DNA of 64,000 bases from Bacteroidales bacterium. Lineage in GTDB: Bacteria; Bacteroidota; Bacteroidia; Bacteroidales; UBA10428. Below, in pieces: positions 39,191 through 48,005 of this stretch. The notes beneath the pieces were generated by a model. The model ran no database searches. It was not told the DNA's origin and saw nothing but the letters and a program-made list of their open reading frames with translations. Location: positions 88,727-152,726 of the forward strand of contig DATGXG010000027.1 in the NCBI GenBank assembly GCA_035299085.1. The letters are read 5' to 3'. Each line of letters opens with the position of its first letter. Positions within the stretch are counted from its first letter, which is position 1. Both the position numbers and the translations under genes were made by a program.

Positions 39191-39606
39191 AGCTACTTTT
39201 TGTTTATCAATAATAATGAGTTTTATTATCAGGCATCAATTCCCGGATTAGTCAATCAAATTTTAATCATTGAAAATCACCGGATATGATTCTTTTCAGT
39301 CATTGAATTTGTTCGGCAAACATATAAAAAAATTCAGCACAAACACAATACTCCACAGTTCAAAATTATCTGAATAATAATTGATGAAAACTGATTGTTG
39401 TCAGCTTTTTTTACAGGTAATTTGTTTTTGTCCAATAGTCATATATGTGTGACTAACATATCCTTTGCCATATCGGACAGTTAGGTAGCTCTAAGATATA
39501 TTACGTGTTAATCAAAAACAAAATTTTGCAAGTATTTTTTCAACAATTCGTCAATGAATTTCATGTCATTATAACAATTATCCAACATTTACAGGGTGGC
39601 TCAAGT
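39191..39606. other. Gene-free gap between unknown gene and sugar transferase
   Basis: About 416 bp without a supported gene. It is AT-rich. The only structure I see is an imperfect 18-bp palindrome AGTCATATATGTGTGACT (39437-39454), a possible operator. An in-frame upstream extension of the sugar transferase (from 39505) was judged non-coding because a good ribosome site sits before 39607. Confidence 0.5.
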
Positions 39607-40662
39607 ATGATCTGGTGTAAAACAAATAACGTGGAAACACTTAAAAACATAACCCGATCAATTGAACGAATGTATAACCAACCGGAGAAATTAATGGTGC
39701 TGGTTGACGAGTTCAATCTTGATATGCTTGAGTATATTATAAAATCAAAATCAGGCTTACAGATCACCTATATCCTTACCGATTCTCCTGTCGTAAGGAT
39801 GCATTTCAAATACAGTTCAAGGATCTATCCTCTGAGGGCTAACATAAGAAGCCTTTTAAGGCATGATGTGGTCGACGAAATACTATGTTGTTTAACCTGC
39901 ATGCCTAAGCCTGTTTCTGACGAGGTAGTGAATATCTGCCGGCAGTATGGTGTGTCGTTGCTGATTCCTGAATATGGAAATTTCCCGGGTCTTAAAGTTC
40001 AGAGGACGCAGTATATCGGAAAGCATAAGATGCTTGTTATGGAAACCAATCCCAGGAAGACATATGGCTATCTGTATAAAACTCTATGGGAAACCAGTTT
40101 TGCGGCACTCGCGTTGCTTCTGATGTCGCCCTTGTTTATTGCGATTGCCGTGGCCATTAAACTTACAGGCCGGGGACCGGTATTTTTCAAACAATTACGA
40201 GTAGGATTGAGAGGAAGGAAATTTTACATCTATAAATTCCGCACAATGGTAGCTAATGCAGAACAACTCAAGGCCAGTTTAAAAGACATGAATGAGGCCG
40301 ACGGCCCTGCATTTAAAATGAAAAACGACCCGAGGATAACACCCATTGGCAGGTTGTTGCGGAAAACAGCTATGGACGAATTACCCCAGTTGCTCAACGT
40401 GGTTAAAGGTGAAATGTCGTTAATAGGGCCACGACCACTTGTTCCCAACGAGGCATCAGCCCATGAAGAATGGCATCTGAAGCGGTTAAGCATAAAACCA
40501 GGGATCACCTGCACCTGGCAGATGATACCTGAGCGAAACAGTGTTACTTTTGATCAATGGATGGAACTTGACAAGCACTATGTAGAGAACTGGTCAATTT
40601 TTTATGATGTACGGATATTTTTAGGAACCATCCGTTCATTCTTCCTTGCAAAAGGCATTTAA
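39607..40662 (+). CDS. Polyprenyl-phosphate sugar-1-phosphate transferase
   Basis: A 351-residue bacterial sugar transferase of the WcaJ/PglC superfamily. These start exopolysaccharide or O-glycan synthesis by moving a sugar phosphate onto undecaprenyl phosphate. The N-terminal part (about 1-150) is a soluble regulatory-like domain; one membrane segment (about 158-180) leads into the catalytic domain with KFRTMVANAEQL, DPRITPIGRLLRKTAMDELP, GEMSLIGPRPLVPNE and IKPGITCTWQ. Only this single membrane anchor is visible, so it is a monotopic form without the usual four N-terminal helices. The ATG at 39607 is preceded by an AGGGTGG ribosome site. A terminator follows, so the gene seems monocistronic. 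Confidence 0.9.
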   Translation: MIWCKTNNVETLKNITRSIERMYNQPEKLMVLVDEFNLDMLEYIIKSKSGLQITYILTDSPVVRMHFKYSSRIYPLRANIRSLLRHDVVDEILCCLTCMPKPVSDEVVNICRQYGVSLLIPEYGNFPGLKVQRTQYIGKHKMLVMETNPRKTYGYLYKTLWETSFAALALLLMSPLFIAIAVAIKLTGRGPVFFKQLRVGLRGRKFYIYKFRTMVANAEQLKASLKDMNEADGPAFKMKNDPRITPIGRLLRKTAMDELPQLLNVVKGEMSLIGPRPLVPNEASAHEEWHLKRLSIKPGITCTWQMIPERNSVTFDQWMELDKHYVENWSIFYDVRIFLGTIRSFFLAKGI

Positions 40663-40685
40663 ACCATTTCATAAATTGTTAATAA

Positions 40686-40713
40686 ACCGGCAGGCCTCCG
40701 CCGGTTTTTTTTT
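40686..40713 (+). terminator. Intrinsic terminator of the sugar transferase gene
   Basis: ACCGGC and GCCGGT form a 6-bp stem (40686-40691 and 40700-40705) around an 8-base loop, followed by nine T. It starts 23 bp after the stop codon. Confidence 0.92.
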
Positions 40714-40725
40714 GTCCGAACCCTA

Positions 40726-40733
40726 TAAATTTG
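40726..40733 (+). promoter_or_regulatory. Candidate -7 box just ahead of the exonuclease gene
   Basis: TAAATTTG matches TAnnTTTG exactly and ends 8 bp before the ATG at 40742. If used, the transcript would be leaderless or nearly so. No clean TTTG is seen at the -33 distance. Confidence 0.4.
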
Positions 40734-40741
40734 TGGCATCC

Positions 40742-42112
40742 ATGTATGCCATAATTGATATCGAAACCACAGGTGGTAACCCCAAAAGGGATAAAATCAC
40801 CGAAATAGCGGTATTATTACATAACGGTTCAGATATAATAAGTGAGTATAGTACGCTTGTAAATCCTGAGTGCCGGATCCCGCAACATATCAGTTCACTT
40901 ACAGGCATTACAAATGAGATGGTTGCCGATGCCCCGAAGTTTTATGAAATTGCCAGGAAGTTGGTAGAAATAACCCAGGATGCTGTTTTTGTGGCTCATA
41001 ATGTGTCATTCGACTATGGATTTGTCCGTAGTGAGTTTCAGCGCCTGGGATATGATTATAAACGCGAACAGCTTTGCACGGTTCGCCTTAGCCGGAAGAT
41101 CATTCCGGGGCATGCATCATACAGCCTTGGCAGGCTATGCGACGATCTGCATATTTCTATTAACGGTAGACACAGGGCACTTGGCGATGCAAGTGCTACA
41201 GCAATTCTTTTCGACATACTCCTGGATACTGAGCGGAACATCGGCACCAATTATATTTGCGGATTAACCACAATGGGTTCTTTCAGGCATCCTTCTCTTA
41301 ACCCGGATAAAATCAGGAACCTGCCTGAAGAACCTGGCGTTTATTATATGTATAACCAGGAGGCCGAACTTATTTACATCGGGAAGAGCCGGAATATCAA
41401 GAGTCGGGTAATGTCGCACTTTTCAAATAAGACCACATCAAAGGCAATGAAAATGCAGACGCAGGTTGCAGATATTGATTGTGAATGCACAGGAAGCGAA
41501 CTGATTGCGTTGTTGAAAGAATCCTATGAGATTAAAAAACATAAGCCCCTGTTTAACCGGAGGCAAAGAAGATCGCTGTTCCGTTATGAGCTTGTCAATT
41601 ATACGGATGAAAACGGGTATATCCGTTTTTCAATAGCTAAAACAACCGAGAATGAACAGTCGCCCCTTGTTTGCTTTACTACAAAAGCCGAAGCCAATAA
41701 TTTTCTTTGCCATATGATCGAGAAGTATTCATTATGTCAGAAATTATGTGGTGTCTACCCTACCGAGGGCAATTGTTTTCACTTTGAAATAGGCGCATGC
41801 AGGGGTGCCTGCATAGGAAAGGAACCTGCCCTGATTTACAACCAACGGGCGATGAAAGTAATCAATGAATATAATTTCGGAATCCGGAATATGCTTATTA
41901 TAGATGGAGGAAGAAATGCTTTTGAAAAATCGGTAATTAAAATTGAAAACGGGAAATACATCGGATTTGGTTATTTTGCCCCCTCATTTATTGAGGACAA
42001 CCCCGGAATTTTTCATGAATGTATTAAACAATACCCCGATAACAGGGAGGTTCAGCAAATCATCAGGCAATACCTGAGAAACAATAAAGTAGAAAAGATA
42101 ATGGTGTACTGA
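40742..42112 (+). CDS. DEDDh exonuclease fused to GIY-YIG nuclease domain
   Basis: A 456-residue two-nuclease protein. The N-terminal 3'-5' exonuclease domain (about 1-165), of the DNA polymerase III epsilon type, has MYAIIDIETTGG, AHNVSFDYGFVRSEF and HRALGDASATAILF, covering the DEDDh residues. A GIY-YIG domain follows (about 195-285: LPEEPGVYYMYNQEAELIYI, then GKSRNIKSRV) like the UvrC/Cho 5' half. The C-terminal third (about 290-456) has a Cys-containing region (CQKLCGVYPTEGNCFHFEIG, then ACRGAC) similar to that of other proteins of this type. A DNA repair or processing role is likely. The upstream in-frame extension from 40646 overlaps the previous terminator and was rejected. Confidence 0.9.
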   Translation: MYAIIDIETTGGNPKRDKITEIAVLLHNGSDIISEYSTLVNPECRIPQHISSLTGITNEMVADAPKFYEIARKLVEITQDAVFVAHNVSFDYGFVRSEFQRLGYDYKREQLCTVRLSRKIIPGHASYSLGRLCDDLHISINGRHRALGDASATAILFDILLDTERNIGTNYICGLTTMGSFRHPSLNPDKIRNLPEEPGVYYMYNQEAELIYIGKSRNIKSRVMSHFSNKTTSKAMKMQTQVADIDCECTGSELIALLKESYEIKKHKPLFNRRQRRSLFRYELVNYTDENGYIRFSIAKTTENEQSPLVCFTTKAEANNFLCHMIEKYSLCQKLCGVYPTEGNCFHFEIGACRGACIGKEPALIYNQRAMKVINEYNFGIRNMLIIDGGRNAFEKSVIKIENGKYIGFGYFAPSFIEDNPGIFHECIKQYPDNREVQQIIRQYLRNNKVEKIMVY

Positions 42113-42122
42113 CTCGTTTTAC

Positions 42123-42130
42123 TAACTTTA
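42123..42130 (+). promoter_or_regulatory. Candidate promoter -7 box of purL
   Basis: TAACTTTA matches TAnnTTTG with one mismatch and stands 22 bp ahead of the purL ATG. No -33 element is obvious. Confidence 0.3.
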
Positions 42131-42152
42131 CAAAATCTATTAAAACCAGATA

Positions 42153-45100
42153 ATGATAGTCTTCTTCAAATCAGGAAAACTTACATATGCCGTAAAATCC
42201 AACCGGGAATTTACGGATCCGGAAATCAAAAAACTAAAGTGGTTATTTGACAACGCCAGGGTTGCAGGTGAAAAGAGTCTGACCGGAGGTTACATAGGTC
42301 CCCGGAAGGAAATGATAACACCCTGGAGCACCAATGCTGTGGAGATTACACAGAATATGGGACTTAAAAACATCGAGAGAATTGAAATATTTGTAAAGGC
42401 TTCAAAAGAGGACTATTACGACAGTATGCTCCAGGCATGGTACGAAAACCTCGACCAGGATATTTTCACAATCCGGCATACTCCTGATCCCATCCGGTAT
42501 ATCGAAGATATTGCCGCATATAATAATGAAGAAGGCCTGGCTCTGAGCAGTGAAGAAATCGATTACCTTAAATCGCTTTCTGAAAAAATCGGCCGTAAAC
42601 TCACCGACAGTGAGATTTTTGGTTTTTCACAGGTAAATTCGGAACACTGCCGTCACAAAATTTTCAACGGAACTTTTGTCATCGATGGCAATGCTAAAGG
42701 TTCTTCCCTTTTCCAGTTAATTAAAAGGACTACGGCAGTGCATCCAAACCGTATTATTTCGGCCTATAAAGATAACTGCGCCTTCATGCAGGGGCCGGAT
42801 GTATTGCAGTTCGCTCCTTATACTCAGGATAAACCCGACTACTTCAGATTAAAGCCTATTGAAACCGTTATTTCAATTAAGGCTGAAACTCATAATTTTC
42901 CTACAACTGTAGAACCTTTTAACGGAGCTGCAACAGGAACCGGAGGAGAGATAAGAGACCGGATGGCAGGCGGAAAAGGCGCTATGCCTCTTTCAGGAAC
43001 TGCCATTTATATGACCTCTTACCCGAGGCTGAACGGCGGAAGGAAATGGGAAAAATCGCTTCCTGCAAGAAAATGGTTATACCAGACTCCTCAGCAGATA
43101 CTGATCAAAGCTTCAAACGGCGCCAGCGACTTTGGAAATAAATTCGGACAACCGTTGATTTGCGGAAGCGTTCTGACTTTTGAACATTCTGAAAACGGAA
43201 AATTCTGGGCGTTTGACAAAGTCATTATGCTTGCCGGCGGTGTCGGTTATGGCAATAAACTGCACAGTCTGAAAGAAGCCCCTAATGCCGGCGACAAAAT
43301 TGTATTGCTTGGAGGTGACAATTACAGGATCGGCATGGGAGGCGGAGCTGTTTCTTCAGTAGCAACGGGTGAATATGGGCATACAATTGAACTGAATGCG
43401 GTTCAGCGGTCGAATCCCGAGATGCAGAAGCGGGTATATAATGCGATCAGAGCCATGGCAGAGTCAGAGAATAATCCTGTCATATCAATACACGATCATG
43501 GCGCAGGAGGCCACCTGAATTGTTTTTCGGAGCTGGTGGAAGCAACCGGCGGCCGGATTGAAATCGGTAAACTTCCGATCGGAGATCCCACGCTTTCCGA
43601 CAAGGAGATTGTCGGTAATGAATCTCAGGAAAGGATCGGAATTGTAATGAAGGATAAAGATGTCGATTTATTGAACAGGATAGCTGATCGTGAACGGTCG
43701 CCTCATTATCTCGTTGGAGAAGTAACCGGTGATAACCAGTTCACATTCATCAACCGCGATGGGGTAAATCCGATTGACCTGCAGGTTGAGGATTTCTTTG
43801 GCAATCCCCCGAAAACTGTGATGCAGGATGCCCATGTGACAGAGAAATTCAGGGAAAGTGAATACGAAGTATCCCGGATTAAGGAGTATGTTTCAGACCT
43901 GTTGCAGATGGAAGCCGTTGCCTGCAAAGACTGGCTGACCAATAAAGTTGACCGCTCCGTGACAGGTTTGATAGCGAAACAACAAACCTGCGGTGAAATC
44001 CAGCTTCCTTTAAATAACGTGGCTGTTACTGCCCTTGATTATGCGGGCTTCAGAGGAATTGCAACCGCACTAGGACATGCACCTGCAGCTGGCATTATAA
44101 GCCCTGCGAACGGATCAGTGCTTTCTATTGCCGAAGCCATAACCAATATCATGTGGGCACAGATTGAAGGCGGAATGAGAGGAATTTCACTCAGCGCAAA
44201 CTGGATGTGGCCCTGCCGTCAACCCGGTGAAGATGCCCGGTTATATGAAGCGGTAAGCGCAGCCAGCGATTTTGCTGTGGCTCTTGGAATCAACATACCA
44301 ACAGGTAAGGATTCCCTATCCATGACTCAGAAATACAAAGACGGTTCTGTTGTATACAGTCCCGGTACAGTCATAATTTCTGCTGCCGGTGAAGTGGTTG
44401 ATTTCAGAAAAACAGTGGAGCCTGTGATCAGGAAAAGGCCCCGCGCTTCCCTTCTTTATATTGATTTATCAGGCGATTCTTTTAAACTTGGTGGCAGTAG
44501 CTTTGCACAGTCACTCAATACTCTCGGCAATGAAACTCCGACTGTCAGGGAACCGTCACTACTTGTTAAAGTTTTTGAAACGGTACAACAGTTGATCAGT
44601 CAGAATCTCATTCTTGCCGGACATGATATTTCAGCCGGCGGTATGATTGTGACCCTGCTTGAAATGTGTTTCCCTTCGCAAACGGCAGGAATGGATATCA
44701 ACCTGGATGCGATTAAAGAAGAAGACGTTATCCGTATACTTTTCAGCGAAAACCCGGGAATAATTATCCAGGTGGAAGATCCGACAGCTGAAAAGTTGCT
44801 GAAAGACAAGAACATTACTTATTTCAATATTGGGCATTCATCTGAAAACGGCCATCTGAATATCACCAAAAAGGGAAAGAACTTCTCATTTGAAATTTCA
44901 GAAATGCGAGATACATGGTTTAAAACTTCTTCGCTGCTGGACAGGGATCAGTGCGGTGAGATTTTAGCCAAAATGAGGTATGTTAATTACAAAAAACAAC
45001 CTCTTAAATTTACATTCAACAGGAGTTTTACAGGTAATCTGGCTGATTATGGCCTCGACAGAAAGCGAATGGCCCCTTCAGGAATTAGAGCAGCTATTAT

Positions 45101-45830
45101 TCGCGAAAAAGGCGTCAACGGTGACAGAGAAATGGCTTATATGATGTACCTCGCCGGCTTCGACGTGAAGGATGTGCATATGACCGACTTAATATCCGGC
45201 AGGGAAAAACTGGACGACATAAATCTTATCGTTTTCGTCGGCGGCTTTTCCAACTCGGACGTACTTGGCAGTGCAAAAGGCTGGGCAGGTGCATTCCTCT
45301 TCAATGATGAAGCCCGTAAAACGCTGAAGCGCTTTTATGAGAGAAAGGATACACTGAGCCTTGGTGTATGCAATGGCTGTCAACTCATGGCAGAGCTTGA
45401 TCTTATCAATCCTGAACATGATCAGAAACCCAGGTTGCTGCATAATGCTTCACATAAATTTGAATCGGCTTTTCTCACTGTGGATATTTTAGAAAATCAT
45501 TCGGTGATGCTTGGCTCCCTGGCCGGAACACGTCTTGGCATTTGGGTGGCTCACGGAGAAGGCCGTTTTGTGTTGCCGAAGGATGAAAAGGAATACCACA
45601 TACCAATGAAATATGGCTATGACGAATATCCGGGCAATCCGAACGGATGTGACTATAATGTAGCCGGAATCTGTTCACAGGACGGACGTCACCTGGCCAT
45701 AATGCCTCACCTCGAAAGAGCCATATTCCCATGGAACTGGGCGCACTACCCTGAAGAAAGGAAAAATGACGAAGTCTCCCCATGGATACAGGCATTTGTG
45801 AATGCGAGGGAGTGGATTAAAATGTGCTAA
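42153..45830 (+). CDS. purL: Phosphoribosylformylglycinamidine synthase, single-chain PurL
   Basis: A 1225-residue enzyme for the fourth step of purine synthesis (FGAR to FGAM with glutamine and ATP). It is the large single-chain form: an N-terminal PurS-like part, the two-lobe synthetase (SQVNSEHCRHKIFNGTF, KAETHNFPTTVEPFNGAATG, GNESQERIGIVM, HDISAGGMIVTLLEM) and a C-terminal glutamine amidotransferase domain with the catalytic Cys in LGVCNGCQLMAEL and a terminal PHLERAIFPWNWAH. Its stop codon lies inside the first unit of a repeat array that also touches the stop of convergent metA. No purine genes surround it. Confidence 0.97.
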   Translation: MIVFFKSGKLTYAVKSNREFTDPEIKKLKWLFDNARVAGEKSLTGGYIGPRKEMITPWSTNAVEITQNMGLKNIERIEIFVKASKEDYYDSMLQAWYENLDQDIFTIRHTPDPIRYIEDIAAYNNEEGLALSSEEIDYLKSLSEKIGRKLTDSEIFGFSQVNSEHCRHKIFNGTFVIDGNAKGSSLFQLIKRTTAVHPNRIISAYKDNCAFMQGPDVLQFAPYTQDKPDYFRLKPIETVISIKAETHNFPTTVEPFNGAATGTGGEIRDRMAGGKGAMPLSGTAIYMTSYPRLNGGRKWEKSLPARKWLYQTPQQILIKASNGASDFGNKFGQPLICGSVLTFEHSENGKFWAFDKVIMLAGGVGYGNKLHSLKEAPNAGDKIVLLGGDNYRIGMGGGAVSSVATGEYGHTIELNAVQRSNPEMQKRVYNAIRAMAESENNPVISIHDHGAGGHLNCFSELVEATGGRIEIGKLPIGDPTLSDKEIVGNESQERIGIVMKDKDVDLLNRIADRERSPHYLVGEVTGDNQFTFINRDGVNPIDLQVEDFFGNPPKTVMQDAHVTEKFRESEYEVSRIKEYVSDLLQMEAVACKDWLTNKVDRSVTGLIAKQQTCGEIQLPLNNVAVTALDYAGFRGIATALGHAPAAGIISPANGSVLSIAEAITNIMWAQIEGGMRGISLSANWMWPCRQPGEDARLYEAVSAASDFAVALGINIPTGKDSLSMTQKYKDGSVVYSPGTVIISAAGEVVDFRKTVEPVIRKRPRASLLYIDLSGDSFKLGGSSFAQSLNTLGNETPTVREPSLLVKVFETVQQLISQNLILAGHDISAGGMIVTLLEMCFPSQTAGMDINLDAIKEEDVIRILFSENPGIIIQVEDPTAEKLLKDKNITYFNIGHSSENGHLNITKKGKNFSFEISEMRDTWFKTSSLLDRDQCGEILAKMRYVNYKKQPLKFTFNRSFTGNLADYGLDRKRMAPSGIRAAIIREKGVNGDREMAYMMYLAGFDVKDVHMTDLISGREKLDDINLIVFVGGFSNSDVLGSAKGWAGAFLFNDEARKTLKRFYERKDTLSLGVCNGCQLMAELDLINPEHDQKPRLLHNASHKFESAFLTVDILENHSVMLGSLAGTRLGIWVAHGEGRFVLPKDEKEYHIPMKYGYDEYPGNPNGCDYNVAGICSQDGRHLAIMPHLERAIFPWNWAHYPEERKNDEVSPWIQAFVNAREWIKMC

Positions 45831-45920
45831 TGAGTTAATGTGCTAATGTGCTAATGTGCTAATGAAAACGGTCTCTAATTAGCATATTAGCACATTGGCA
45901 CATTGGTACATTGGCACATT
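45826..45920. repeat. Inverted array of TGTGCTAAT-type units between purL and metA
   Basis: On the left, units of TGTGCTAATG repeat several times; on the right, the complementary ATTAGCACATTGGCACATTGG units follow. The arms can pair over about 26 bases with a few mismatches around a loop near AAAACGGTCTC. The array begins in the purL stop codon and ends at the metA stop codon, so it fills the whole convergent gap. It may work as a two-way terminator. Confidence 0.75.
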
Positions 45921-46836
45921 ATTGGATTTCGTTGATATTAAACGGTGTAGCCTGGTAAACGTAATAATTAAGCCAGTTATAATAGAGCAGGTTGGCGTGA
46001 CTTTTCCATCTCACCCTGGGAGGTTTTGAAGGATCGTCATCAGTAAAATAGTTGACAGGGATATCAATTTTAAGACCCTTGTTTACATCCCTTTCATATT
46101 CATCCTTAAGTGTTTCAGGATCATACTCGGAATGACCTGTAATGAAAATCATCCGGCCGCCCCTGTTCTTCACCATATAAACACCGGCCTCAGGAGATTC
46201 AGATATTATTTCAAGATCGGGTATTTTTTCTATGTCTTCTCTCCTGACTTCAGTATGCCTTGAATGGGGAGCCAGATACTCCTCATCAAAGCCCCTCACA
46301 AGCGGAACCTTCGGATTATTGACAGTGTGCGTGAAAACGCCAAACATTTTCCTTGGCAGAGGATATTTAGGCACTTTATAATAATGATAAAGTCCGGCTT
46401 GTGCACCCCAGCATATGAACATGGTGGAAGTTACATGATGCAGCACCCAGTCCATGATCTCTTTAAGTTCTTCCCAGTAATCCACCTCTTCAAAATCAAG
46501 ATGTTCGATCGGAGCACCCGTAATGATCATTCCGTCAAATTTCTTATCCCTGATCTGGTCAAAGGTTTTATAGAACGTTTTCAAATGCTCGATCGATGTG
46601 TGTTTGGAGATATGTTCCGTTGTATGCAACAGGGTCACTTCAACCTGCAGCGGCGAATTGGAAAGCAACCTCAGAATATGGGTCTCAGTAGTTGTCTTTA
46701 CTGGCATCAGGTTAAGAATTACAATCCGGAGGGGCCGTATATCCTGGTGACGGGCAGTTGTCTCCCTCATTACAAAAATATTCTCGTCCTGTAATATCTC
46801 AACAGCCGGCAACTGATCGGGAATGTTCAATGGCAT
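45919..46836 (-). CDS. metA: Homoserine O-acetyltransferase (MetA family)
   Basis: A 305-residue MetA-family enzyme that activates homoserine for methionine synthesis. The catalytic Cys142 is in [12 protein letters not shown] and the His/Glu pair is in [11 protein letters not shown]. Residue 111 is Glu ([10 protein letters not shown]). In the characterised Bacillus cereus enzyme Glu at this site selects acetyl-CoA, while the E. coli succinyltransferase has Gly, so this copy should make O-acetylhomoserine. That fits the MetY sulfhydrylase elsewhere in the window. Length is normal. Confidence 0.95.
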   Translation of the reverse strand: MPLNIPDQLPAVEILQDENIFVMRETTARHQDIRPLRIVILNLMPVKTTTETHILRLLSNSPLQVEVTLLHTTEHISKHTSIEHLKTFYKTFDQIRDKKFDGMIITGAPIEHLDFEEVDYWEELKEIMDWVLHHVTSTMFICWGAQAGLYHYYKVPKYPLPRKMFGVFTHTVNNPKVPLVRGFDEEYLAPHSRHTEVRREDIEKIPDLEIISESPEAGVYMVKNRGGRMIFITGHSEYDPETLKDEYERDVNKGLKIDIPVNYFTDDDPSKPPRVRWKSHANLLYYNWLNYYVYQATPFNINEIQ

Positions 46837-46858
46837 AATCCTGTAAATTAAATTCCCG

Positions 46859-46866
46859 CAAAATTA
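46859..46866 (-). promoter_or_regulatory. Candidate promoter -7 box of metA
   Basis: On the minus strand TAATTTTG matches TAnnTTTG exactly, 22 bp ahead of the metA ATG. A TTTG lies only about 14 bp upstream, shorter than usual, so the -33 element is uncertain. No S-adenosylmethionine riboswitch is recognisable in the short leader. Confidence 0.4.
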
Positions 46867-46877
46867 CAAAATAGTGA

Positions 46878-48005
46878 TCACAAACTTTCACATGATTTTT
46901 CAATACTCTTCCATAACCTATCAGCCGTACGCTGCCAGGTGAATAGTTCGCGCCTGATTATTGATTTCTTAATCAGATTGTCTCTCAGATCTTTATCTTT
47001 ATATAACGAATTCATTGCATTGGCAATCGATGCAGGACTTGCAGGATCCGCGTAAAGCACTGCATCTCCGCCCACTTCAGGAAGTGAAGTGGTGGATGAG
47101 CATATGACAGGCGTTTCAGAATACATCGCTTCAAGCACCGGGATTCCGAATCCCTCAAACCATGAAACATAGATAAGCCCCAGAGCTGCCGGAATCAGCT
47201 TAATTAATTCTTCATCCTTCAGCCTTCCCGTGAATATAATATCGTCACGGAATCCACATGAATCATAAGCTTCCTGCATATCTGCCGTCCACCATTTGCG
47301 TGCACCGGCTATGACAAGTTTTACCTCCCCCGGGTTTGACTGCCGGAATAACCCGTACGCCCGGATCAGCCCGGAAATATTTTTGCGCGGATGAATAAGC
47401 CCGACAGATAAAAAAAACGGACACCCGGCTGCATAACATAGCCCTGTTTGCTTCCTTTCATCGGAATCAACCGGTTTGAAGCCCGAAGCGCCATTGTATA
47501 CAACATCTATACGAGCCGGATCATAATTGAATTTACTTATGATATCCGCTTTTGTATACTCAGAAACCGTGACAATACGATCGGCCTTCCTGATGAAACG
47601 CGGAAAAAAATAATTATAATATTGCCTTACCGTATAGGGAATAAAATCAGGATAATGGAAAAAGTTCAGATCGTGAATTACAGGCAATGACCTGGTTTTG
47701 GTATGCAGTGTCAGCCATCCGTCAGGTGACAGAAACAAAGCCGGCTTGTATTTTTTCAGAATACGGGGGACGCCGGATTCAAAAAAGGCATACCATAAGA
47801 AAGGGTGTCGCGCAGGAGGGAAAGCCACTTCCGGTACAATGTTGGATGAAAAAATGAACTCATCCGAATAAGGCCTGTCAAAAATAAAAACAAACCGGTG
47901 TTCCGGATGATTTTGTGTAATTATCCTTAACGTTTCAAGTGCAAACCTGCCTATACCTTCGATTTTACCAGGTATAAGCAGGCGTGTATTAACGGCAATG
48001 ATCAT
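46878..48005 (-). CDS. GT4 family glycosyltransferase
   Basis: A 375-residue GT-B glycosyltransferase (group 1). The N-terminal domain starts VNTRLLIPGKIEGIGRFALE; the C-terminal nucleotide-sugar domain has FFLSVGLIHPRKNISGLIRA, IIFTGRLKDEELIKLIPAA and the E-x7-E type motif in EGFGIPVLEAMYSETPVICS. No membrane segments are seen. Donor and acceptor are unknown; the sugar transferase at 39607 might act in the same glycan pathway, but it is not linked by operon. The ATG overlaps the stop of the upstream DUF4301 gene as ATGA, so translation of the pair is coupled. Confidence 0.9.
   Translation of the reverse strand: MIIAVNTRLLIPGKIEGIGRFALETLRIITQNHPEHRFVFIFDRPYSDEFIFSSNIVPEVAFPPARHPFLWYAFFESGVPRILKKYKPALFLSPDGWLTLHTKTRSLPVIHDLNFFHYPDFIPYTVRQYYNYFFPRFIRKADRIVTVSEYTKADIISKFNYDPARIDVVYNGASGFKPVDSDERKQTGLCYAAGCPFFLSVGLIHPRKNISGLIRAYGLFRQSNPGEVKLVIAGARKWWTADMQEAYDSCGFRDDIIFTGRLKDEELIKLIPAALGLIYVSWFEGFGIPVLEAMYSETPVICSSTTSLPEVGGDAVLYADPASPASIANAMNSLYKDKDLRDNLIKKSIIRRELFTWQRTADRLWKSIEKSCESL

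Noticed and set aside
39505..39606. Longer N-terminus for the sugar transferase
   Set aside because: The extra 34 residues do not resemble the family and a good ribosome site precedes the ATG at 39607.
46264..46794. Plus-strand frame of 176 codons
   Set aside because: It is antisense to metA, where the catalytic residues are all in place.
46837..46877. S-adenosylmethionine riboswitch ahead of metA
   Set aside because: The leader is only about 40 bp and shows no riboswitch-like stems. None is seen ahead of metY either.
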